Below, in pieces: positions 21,501 to 25,688 of a stretch of DNA of 64,000 bases. Position 1 is the stretch's first letter, and each line of letters begins with the position of its first letter. A program made the translations under genes and the position numbers. A model generated the notes under the pieces. It made no database searches, was not told where the DNA came from, and saw only the letters and a list, made by a program, of their open reading frames with translations. This DNA comes from Myxococcales bacterium (GTDB taxonomy: Bacteria; Myxococcota_A; Bradymonadia; UBA7976; UBA1532), in contig JACKDN010000008.1 in assembly GCA_020633465.1 (NCBI GenBank), positions 258,180-322,179 of the forward strand, read 5' to 3'.

Positions 21501-21833
21501 AGCCGCCGCGCGCGCGGCGGGGCCTACCTGCTGGCGCTGGCCGAGGCCGAGCTGCTGGCGTCCGCCGACCCCTACGTCACCGTCACCTTCGTGGCGCCGG
21601 GCGACGACGGCGAGGTCGGCCGCGTGCAGCGCTACCGCGCCGCGCGCACCGCGCAGCGGATCAACACCGAGGCCGCCTGGGCCGCGGCCGACACCTTCGA
21701 GGTGGCGCTGCTGCCCGCCGCCGCGGGCGCCCCCCAGGCCTTCGCGGTGCCCCCCGGCGGCGGCTTCCTCACGCTGCGCGCCGAGGACGACGCGGGCAAC
21801 CTGGGGGCGCTGGTGAGCGTGGCGCTGCCCTGA
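12549..21833 (+). CDS. Giant subtilisin-like lipoprotein with FnIII and discoidin-like repeats
   Basis: A 3094-residue protein. The ATG at 12549 has GGAG seven bases upstream; an ATG at 12531 is in frame but has no such signal. Lipobox LVAC with Cys21. Residues 50-115 resemble a peptidase S8 propeptide (ELLVRYD..., then EPNYIVEAF). The S8 domain (about 120-435) carries Asp155 in VIDSGV, His210 in HGTHCAGT and Ser370 in GTSMATPHVAG. The remainder is about 18 FnIII-like units marked by WTAPGDDGxxGxAxRYDLR, a TFAxATPxPxPAPG loop and VGLxPxTxYxFAxxAxDxxGN. Five units contain an inserted discoidin-like (F5/8 type C) module. There is no anchoring tail at the C-terminus. It is probably a cell-surface protease with a very long carbohydrate- or protein-binding stalk. 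The 3159-residue antisense frame is a shadow. Confidence 0.88.
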   Translation: MRRPARSPLLVALFALALVACDDEVRYVEVQTPTADYVTGELLVRYDASLDRAAVEAKVAAIGGRLLPLEGATTVEPLFGTWRVGLPAGVEVGRALLVLSADPDVDVVEPNYIVEAFELPDDPQYPQLWGLPRIGAPDAWTRTTGSQDVVVAVIDSGVLLTHPDLRDNLWTNPGEIPGNGVDDDGNGYVDDIHGYDFCNNDPDPTDDHFHGTHCAGTIAARGDNGVGVVGVAWRARVMALKFLCANGKGSTLAAAQAIRYAVDNGATLTSNSWGGGGASNTLYDAIRYAQDHDQLFVAAAGNEGRDLGVFNSYPAGYDLPNIVSVAASDQGDRRAAFSNYNAQRVDLAAPGVAILSTGLGDDYRLAQGTSMATPHVAGALTLLYAREPGLGWQAARDALFDSVDPLPAWNGVVATGGRLNVGKLLESVGEPPPPPVDVRATQDGPSGVRVEWAVSADAGVTAYHVDLRGEDGTVLPATIAEGRLTTAALVQPVDQGRWFARVRAINDRGPGEPSGEVPVDVVDREAPARIVDLTVTAAVGAPLSVGGVAASSTFGGGWEPELLLDDDPFTGWAAAPGDGGEPHRVRLDLGRVRTVGAVSVRALTGFEGLFPPGLEVRVAEREGEWTVVAREVVAAAPVDWATWAVAPMPARFVELKVTQPAVAAGGLAYAALGDVRVTAAPEDAGTLGVSWTAVGDDQAKGRATLYDLRVGPAADFDFDTADGHAAPAPGPAGARERATVTGLRGRTDYAVSVAAIDEAGNRGEPAPPVRVTTGAIAPGAVDDLRVDVIDDTRVALVWTAPAEDAGRPESGPVAGYDVRKGDAPLRADTWPDAALLAGPAPAAPGAEQRLEIGLAPGQQAWFRVAALDAAGQRGPWSDEVSAHAVDPTDQVPPAAVPDLFAAYTAAESEPVGLAPTGDAPAELADGDAFTGWDATADGPVDLTFSLGDAPKLLTRVQVTPHALFPGDLPRALAIVVHDPMTGDAVELARRADLPVAVGGLISFDFAPTATDRFVLRVLEGRDRLGLPHAALGEVGAFAALPGGGAARLTWVAPGDDAYVGQAAEYDLRVATAPIATLEGFAAATRVDAPAPAPAGALEVARVIELPEGVDAFFALRTRDAAGNWSGLSNSPSVRVPEVPPRAVADLRVVPDGPGALAVLFTAPGDDGVVGTAARYDLRYVAGELTPDTFFAATPAPTPAPQAAGSAERVRVEGLQPGTRYTFALVAFDEAGAASGLSNIAAGVTVEGDAPAAVDDLTAEAGAAGAAVVRFTAPGDDGRVGTAARYDLRWSLAPLDAATFADATPAPLPAPRPAGFAEAHPVDGLPGEAEVFFALLAYDDVGNPSPLSNVAALQTPATPPAPVADLAVIERRADALVVGFTATGDDGAEGTAAAYDLRRAEAPILTDADFAAATPLPTPAPRAAGTAERVTIAGLAPGTRHHLALVVRDEGGNASPRTPSIVGDTLDARAPAGVDDLAAAPGPAGAALSMVVHASSGSHTPETGPEGLVDGDPQTFWISALGPQDAAQQVTFALDGAHRLDRVRVRAAADYPDLFPAAWTLEAWDGAAWTTVLDERDVQVDDDGWLDRRFAPVTARRLRLTGREGGPVGDAFAVVVGGFEAYDADGGDGSLVLSWTAPADEGPTGRAARYDLRMAFEPITPATFAAAVQVESPTALPAGLLHRWTVTGLPAETEHFFALVAIDADGNRGPMSNVAQARTLDPRPGTVLDVRVTDLDETAATVRFTAPGGDGDVGRAAAYDLRISEGPLTPETFADATPVPTGAPGEAGAAEAVRIEGLDRSTTYRVGLVARDAGGQASALSNVVVFRTLDPPERVPPAAVNDLRASPWLATAGAVLLNWTAPGDDGRLGQATRYDLRWALAPITPDTFAAATPIGAPAPGPSGRVESLLVQGLPDETTVHFALLTFDDVGNVSTISNQASATTRAIPPAAIDDLRVDFEQGRPVLRWTAVGDDGHAGRAARYEVYLARFPILRADGLQPLAGAPAPAPAGAAETFALPALPTDLDYFVAVRAVDDAGFPGPLSASVRFAVPDAVPPGPFGDLRAATGPLPGTLSLSFVAPGDDGAAGIAAAYEIAWAEQPFAPADFDARARYPFRVPVFPGGLTGVVTLVDLPGERPLYVALRAVDNSGNVGPVSAVVSARTPDVPPATITDLRAAPMGAEQVRLTWTAPGDDGREGTASRYEVRRHVAPIVGNVWDLATPVGGAVAPRPAGAAETLVVGGLDAGTRYYFAVRAVDDRGNLGGVGNTASVDTDDVVPPAAVGDLRATTVDRGIALEWTAPGDDGDQGTASGVEVRVAPAPWPGIEAAALADGFVAPRPAGQNQRVEVRGLRPETEYVFAVRTLDDAGNRSPASNLATGWSPTVPPAAVADLRADAVAPDALSLRWTAPADDGLDAASGRVTRYEIALSTAPFDGAAFGAQALRAGPTPVDPGQPQTLRLDGLQNDTPYWVAVRAVDDRGGVGEVVQVIEARTQDGAPPAAIGTLRATGPGPRGAALDLATVEASAALSAAWPAAAAADGDLRTAWAAPPAPDGARLTLALTAPSRVAGLRLYAGEWIDHFPRDFVVYADGARVAGVQGAPARVGEWVELSFAALTAETVEIVFAASDDFVVVNEVEVQPADDAPDAITLTWVAPGDDAARGTAARYDLRASAQPITAQNFAQAAPVPTPAPGAAGTLERAVAAGLAEDTRYYFAVVAIDEAGNRGALSNVAEARTGGVPPAFVDDLAAEALGPDRVRLTWTAPGDDGDRGRAARYELRYRPDDLADPTWPDATAAAAPAPAEAGAAQSVVVDGLLPGTAYAFGLRAVDAAGNASELSVALTLTAPAPDVVPPGAVRDLRAFAPEPAGVRVAVQSVTASGSQFPDFGQDHLIDGDLSTAWASPTAEAVGTERVVLELPRAAAVDTLRLRAAADLADLAPRDFVVKGTVDGQRWFDLAEVEGWAADPAAWDAWAFPAAAVRAVRISMSRRARGGAYLLALAEAELLASADPYVTVTFVAPGDDGEVGRVQRYRAARTAQRINTEAAWAAADTFEVALLPAAAGAPQAFAVPPGGGFLTLRAEDDAGNLGALVSVALP

Positions 21834-22402
21834 GCCGGCGCGTCGGCGCGTGGGCGGGTGCCGCACTGGGCGTCGCGATGAAGCGGCCGGGTGCTTCGCT
21901 GGAACAGGTGCGGCCTCCACCGGACAGACTGTGTCTCCGCCGCGCGCAAGCGGGCGGCACTGGGGGGGCTGCCGCCCACCCCAGACCCCCCGGTTGCGAG
22001 CCTGTCGCGCATTCGGGGCACTTCGCGGTGCACGCCCCCGAAGGCCCGGCTCGGCGTTGCGGAAGGACGCCGATACCTTTGGGTATCGACGACCTTCCGC
22101 GCCTTGATCCGAGCCTCCGGTGACGCACCCCGCTCGACCCCTCGGTGCGCGCCAGTCTCTTGGCCGGCGCCCTTCGGGCGCGCCTTCGCGATCCTCGCGT
22201 CCTCGCGTCGCCCTTCGGGCTTTGGCTGCGGGCGGCTCGGTCGCTCAGGCACGTACGGCGGATGCCGCACGCCGGCCGGCTTCACCACGCCTGAGCGCTG
22301 GGGCCCGGTCACGGTCGGTGGTGGGCTGGGGCATGGGCGGGGCGTCGTGGAACCCGGCGTCTGACCTTCGGGTGCGCGTCGCAGGTGCCTCCAGGGCCCT
22401 GG
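21768..22402. repeat. Tandem duplication, copy A (interrupted)
   Basis: Copy A begins inside the last 66 bases of the giant protease gene and continues into non-coding DNA. It is closely matched by copy B at 22403-22866, including a non-functional second copy of the protease 3' end (TLRAEDDAGNLGALVSVALP then stop). Copy A is longer because it holds a 166-bp insertion at 21993-22158 that copy B lacks. Apart from that the copies differ by scattered substitutions and short indels. Confidence 0.85.
21993..22158 (-). mobile_element. Small palindromic element, copy 1 (166 bp)
   Basis: The boundaries come from comparing copy A with the uninterrupted copy B: the sequence after CCCCCCG and before CTTGGCC is extra. 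Its core, 22002-22155, is 154 bp. Read on the minus strand it begins CTGGCGC and ends GCGACAG, so it has terminal inverted repeats. It matches the element at 23785-23938 without gaps at 132 of 154 positions by my count. No protein is plausibly encoded. It looks like a MITE or REP-like sequence, or a structured RNA gene. Confidence 0.75.
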
Positions 22403-22866
22403 CTCACGCTGCGCGCCGAGGACGACGCGGGCAACCTGGGGGCGCTGGTGAGCGTGGCGTTGCCCTGATCTCGCGCGGCGGCGCGTGGGCGGGTGCCGCA
22501 CTGGGCGTCGCGATGAAGCGGCCGGGTGCTTCGCTGGAACAGGTGCAGCCTCCACCGGACAGACTGTCTCTCCGCCGCGCGCAAGCGCGCGGCACTGGGG
22601 CTGCGCCCACCCCAGACCCCCCGCTTGGCCGGCGCCCTTCGGGCGCGCCTTCGCGATCCTCGCGTCCTCGCCTCGCCTTCGGCATCGGCTGCGGGCGGCT
22701 CGGTCGCTCAGGCACGTACGGCGGATGCCGCACGCCGGCCGGTTTCACCACGATCGTGCGCTGGCGCCCGGTCGCGGACGGTGGTGGGCTGGGGCATGGG
22801 CGGGGCGCCGTGGAACCCGGCGTCTGGACCTTCGGGTGCGCGTCGCAGGTGCTTCCACGGCCCTGC
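22403..22866. repeat. Tandem duplication, copy B (uninterrupted)
   Basis: Copy B starts directly after copy A and repeats the protease 3' end (stop TGA at 22466-22468) plus the downstream non-coding sequence, without the 166-bp insertion. It provides the empty site for that insertion. No gene start or full domain is visible inside it. Confidence 0.85.
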
Positions 22867-23161
22867 ATCCCGCCGCCTGGGCGGCGTCGCTGGCGACTTC
22901 GTCGCGGCGCCGCTTCGTGAAACGCGGCGTCGCAACGCCGCGGATCCTGCAGGATGTGCCACCCAAGTCTCGGCCGGCGGCCTTCAGCTCCGTCGCGGCG
23001 ACCGGACCGTCTGCCCGGCGACTCGGCGCCCCGAGCTTGCCGGCCGGCTCCGCGCTCGGCGCGGCGCGCGGGGCCCGGCTGACAGCTGACCGCTGACCGC
23101 TGACAGCCCGTCGGAGCGACCACCCACGGCGCGTCAGGAGACCCACGCGCACGATTCGGGG
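22867..23161. other. Non-coding spacer before the TetR gene
   Basis: No convincing gene on either strand. The short open frames here read as Arg- and Pro-rich composition noise. It holds a perfect GCCGCC/GGCGGC hairpin near 22870 and the 7-bp tandem repeat at 23079-23106. Confidence 0.5.
23079..23106. repeat. Four 7-bp tandem repeats
   Basis: CTGACAG, CTGACCG, CTGACCG, CTGACAG follow one another directly, the outer pair and the inner pair being identical. The array sits about 55 bases upstream of the TetR promoter. Its function is unknown. Confidence 0.7.
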
Positions 23162-23190
23162 TTGACACGTCCGCGCGGAATGAATATTCC
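23162..23190 (+). promoter_or_regulatory. Promoter of the TetR gene
   Basis: TTGACA at 23162-23167 and TATTCC at 23185-23190 are separated by 17 bases, a good sigma-70 arrangement. The -10 box lies inside the operator palindrome at 23177-23194, which would let the regulator block its own transcription. The start codon is only about nine bases further on, so the transcript should be nearly leaderless. Confidence 0.65.
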
Positions 23191-23194
23191 TTCC
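23177..23194. promoter_or_regulatory. Probable TetR operator 1
   Basis: GGAATGAATATTCCTTCC is an 8-2-8 inverted repeat with one mismatch. It matches the perfect palindrome upstream of the SDR gene (24004-24021) at 15 of 18 positions. Its overlap with the -10 box indicates autorepression. Confidence 0.6.
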
Positions 23195-23198
23195 GCCC

Positions 23199-23780
23199 AT
23201 GAGCAACGCCGCCCACGCCACCGACAAGCGCGACGCCATCCTCGAGGCGGCGCTGCACCTGTTCGGCACGCTCGGCTTCCACGGCACCGCGGTGCCGCGC
23301 ATCGCCGAGGCGGCGCGCGTCGGCGCCGGCACCATCTATCGATACTTCGAGAGCAAGGAGAACCTGGTCAACGTGCTGTACCGCGACGTGAAGTCGCGGT
23401 ACGGGGCGCACCTGCTCGACGGGTTCCCGATGCACCTGCCGGCGCGCGATCAGCTGAAGGCGTACTGGCAGCGCAAGACCGACTTCGTGCGGGCGAACCC
23501 CGAGGCCTTCCAGTTCATCGAGCTGCACCACCACGCCGACTACCTCGACGCCGACAGCCGCGCGCTCGAGGATCGCCTGCTCGAGGTGCCGCGCGCCGTG
23601 ATCACCGGGCTGCAGGCGCAGGGCGTGCTGAAGCCCATGGCCCCCGAGATCATCTTCGCGCTGATGCACGGGGGCTTCGTCGGGCTGTTCAAGGCCTGGC
23701 GCATGGGCGCGCTGGATCTGACCGACGACCGCGTCCGCGACGACGCCGAGCAGTGCATGTGGGAGGCCATCCGCCGCTAG
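23199..23780 (+). CDS. TetR/AcrR-family transcriptional regulator
   Basis: A 193-residue regulator. The N-terminal helix-turn-helix (residues about 10-56) has the typical ILEAALHLFGTLGFHGTAV, IAEAARVGAGTIYRYFESKE order, including the GTIYRYF recognition helix. The remaining residues form an all-helical ligand-binding domain, with aromatic and His residues (FIELHHHADYL) that could line a pocket. It is followed at once by a palindromic element and then by the SDR gene, which carries the same operator, so the SDR is its likely target. The inducing ligand is unknown. Confidence 0.9.
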   Translation: MSNAAHATDKRDAILEAALHLFGTLGFHGTAVPRIAEAARVGAGTIYRYFESKENLVNVLYRDVKSRYGAHLLDGFPMHLPARDQLKAYWQRKTDFVRANPEAFQFIELHHHADYLDADSRALEDRLLEVPRAVITGLQAQGVLKPMAPEIIFALMHGGFVGLFKAWRMGALDLTDDRVRDDAEQCMWEAIRR

Positions 23781-23784
23781 GAGA

Positions 23785-23938
23785 CTGTTGCGCATAGAGG
23801 GGTCGAGCGGGGTGCGTCACCGAAAGCTCGGATCAAGGCGCGAAAGCATGACGATATCCGAAGATATCGCCTTGCTTTCGCAACGCCGAGCCGAGCATTC
23901 GGGGGCGTGCACCGCGAAGTGCCCCGAATGTGCAACAG
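23785..23938 (+). mobile_element. Small palindromic element, copy 2 (154-bp core)
   Basis: It starts five bases after the TetR stop codon with CTGTTGC and ends with GCAACAG. The same element lies inverted at 22002-22155. A central hairpin is GCGAAAGC ... CGATATC-CGAA-GATATCG ... GCTTTCGC. A second stem near the 3' end is ATTCGGGG ... CCCCGAAT. Several differences between the copies preserve base pairing. It lies in the spacer between TetR and the SDR gene, where it could also act on the transcript. Confidence 0.7.
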
Positions 23939-24003
23939 GCTCCACGCCGCTGGTCGGTTGCGGTGAGGGCGCGGTGGCCGCGCCTTCACCTGAACCGCTC
24001 AAC

Positions 24004-24021
24004 GGAATGAACCTTCATTCC
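24004..24021. promoter_or_regulatory. Probable TetR operator 2 (SDR promoter)
   Basis: GGAATGAACCTTCATTCC is a perfect 8-2-8 inverted repeat, 37 bases before the SDR start codon. It shares the GGAATGAA half-site with the TetR promoter, so the TetR protein very probably binds both. Confidence 0.7.
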
Positions 24022-24058
24022 CCATTGCACATCGCAGACGAACCCCAGGAGAAGTCCC

Positions 24059-24973
24059 ATGGCCCGCACCGCACAGAACATCCTCGTCACCGGCGCCACC
24101 GCCGGCCTCGGCCGCCACATGGCCCTGCACCTGGCCCAGGCCGGCCACCGCGTCTTCGGCGTCGGCCGCAACGCCGAGCGCCTGCGCGCCCTGCAGTCCG
24201 AGGCCGACGCCGCCGGCCTGCGCCTCGAGGCCTTCGCGATGGACGTCAACGACGAGGCGTCGATCGCCGCCGCCCGCGAGCACATCGAGGCGCAGACCGA
24301 CGGCCACGGCGTCGACGTGCTGATCAACAACGCCGGCTTCGGCCTGCTGGGCCCGACCGAGGCGATCAGCGACGCCGACCTGCGCCGCCAGTTCGACACC
24401 AACGTCTTCGGCCTGATGGCCGTCACCCGCGCCTTCCTGCCCGCCATGCGCGCCCGCCGGTCGGGCCGCGTGATCAACATCTCGAGCATGGGCGGCAAGG
24501 TCACCCTGCCCTTCTTCGGCGCCTACAACGCCACGAAGTACGCGGTCGAGTCGCTGTCCGACGCCCTGCGCATGGAGCTGGGCCCCTTCGGCGTCGACGT
24601 CGTGCTGGTCGAGCCGGGCATGGTGAAGTCGGAGTTCGCCGACCACGCGCTGGACGAGCTGCTGCGCTACCGCACGCCCGACTCGCCCTACGCGCCCATC
24701 CTGGCCAACGCCGAGCGCATCAACGACGACGCCAAGCGCTTCGTCGAGGTCGACACCGTCTGGGTCTCGCGCGCGGTCGCCCGCGCCGTCCACGCCCGGC
24801 GCCCGCGTCCCCGCTACATGGTGGCGCTGCACGCCCGCTTCGCGCTGCTGGCCGCCCGCCTGCTGCCCACCCGCGTGATGGACTTCTTCTACACGCGCAG
24901 CATGGGCATCACGCCCAAGGCGCTGACGGCCGACAAGACCGCGGTCACCGGGCCCGCCGCGACCCCCGTTTGA
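24059..24973 (+). CDS. Short-chain dehydrogenase/reductase
   Basis: A 304-residue oxidoreductase of the classical SDR family. The nucleotide-binding motif TGATAGLG is at residues 11-18, followed by NNAG (about 96-99), a catalytic Ser in INISSMGG, and the YNATK catalytic Tyr-Lys pair. GRNAER after the second strand, with Arg, suggests NADP(H). The C-terminal part (FALLAARLLPTRVMDFFYTR) resembles SDRs acting on lipids or retinol-like substrates and may contact the membrane. The start has a good AGGAG site. It is probably repressed by the upstream TetR through the palindrome at 24004. The substrate is not predictable. Confidence 0.9.
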   Translation: MARTAQNILVTGATAGLGRHMALHLAQAGHRVFGVGRNAERLRALQSEADAAGLRLEAFAMDVNDEASIAAAREHIEAQTDGHGVDVLINNAGFGLLGPTEAISDADLRRQFDTNVFGLMAVTRAFLPAMRARRSGRVINISSMGGKVTLPFFGAYNATKYAVESLSDALRMELGPFGVDVVLVEPGMVKSEFADHALDELLRYRTPDSPYAPILANAERINDDAKRFVEVDTVWVSRAVARAVHARRPRPRYMVALHARFALLAARLLPTRVMDFFYTRSMGITPKALTADKTAVTGPAATPV

Positions 24974-25034
24974 CACCCCCGCGCCCGCCCTCGCTATCCT
25001 GACCCCCGATCCCTCGGCCCGTCCGGAGCCCGGC

Positions 25035-25688
25035 GTGGCGCGCACCACCATCGGCCCCTACCACGACCGCCCCCGCCTGCGCGGCGTGAGCCACCAGTGG
25101 ACCTTCTTCGCGGGCCTCGGCCTGGCCGCGGCCCTGCTGTTCATCGCGCCCCCCGGGCGACCCCGCCTGGCGGCCCTCGTGTACGGCCTCAGCTTCGTCG
25201 CCCTCTTCGGCGTCAGCGCGCTGCTGCACCGCCGCCGCTGGGAGGCGCGCGGGCACGCCCGCATGCGCCGGCTGGACCACTCGGTCATCTACCTCAAGAT
25301 CGCCGGCACCAGCACCCCGGTCGCCCTGCTGGCCCTCAGCTCGGCCGAGGCCGCCGCCCTGCTGGCGCTGGTCTGGGTGGGCGCCGCGCTCGGCGTCCTG
25401 CAATCCATCGCCCTGCCCAACGTACCCCGCGGCGTGCGCGCCGCCTTCTACGTCGCCCTCGGCTGGTGCGTCATGGCCGAGTGGCCCACCCTGCGCGCGG
25501 GCCTCAGCCCCGTCGAGTTCGGCCTCTTGGCCGCCGGCGGCGCGCTCTACACCCTGGGCGCCCTGGTCTACGCGTTCCGCCGCCCGGATCCCCTGCCCGA
25601 CGTCTTCGGCTTCCACGAGGTGTTCCACCTGTTCGTGGTCGCGGCCGCCGGCTGCCACGCCGCGATGGTGATCGCGCTGCTCAGCTAG
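25035..25688 (+). CDS. Hemolysin III / PAQR-type membrane protein
   Basis: A 217-residue protein with seven hydrophobic segments. It has the family signatures S-A-L-L-H-R after helix 2, R-R-L-D-H-S-V-I-Y-L-K-I-A-G-T-S-T-P in helix 3, and H-E-V-F-H-L-F ... G-C-H near the C-terminus. The Ser, Asp and three His residues form the metal-binding, hydrolase-like site known in PAQR receptors and bacterial HlyIII proteins. It starts at a GTG 61 bases after the SDR gene and could share its transcript. Its stop overlaps the end of the convergent cyclase gene by eight bases. Confidence 0.88.
   Translation: MARTTIGPYHDRPRLRGVSHQWTFFAGLGLAAALLFIAPPGRPRLAALVYGLSFVALFGVSALLHRRRWEARGHARMRRLDHSVIYLKIAGTSTPVALLALSSAEAAALLALVWVGAALGVLQSIALPNVPRGVRAAFYVALGWCVMAEWPTLRAGLSPVEFGLLAAGGALYTLGALVYAFRRPDPLPDVFGFHEVFHLFVVAAAGCHAAMVIALLS

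Noticed and set aside
12441..21920. A 3159-residue open frame antisense to the giant protease
   Set aside because: It is rich in His, Arg, Gly and Val with no domain, signal or start signal, while the opposite strand has S8, FnIII and discoidin-like motifs. It arises from the strong third-position GC bias.
21834..23161. Several 60-300-residue open frames in the duplicated region
   Set aside because: They change frame between the two near-identical copies, lack ribosome-binding sites and are Arg/Pro-rich. Similar frames appear in both copies of the palindromic element because the DNA is repeated, not because a protein is conserved.
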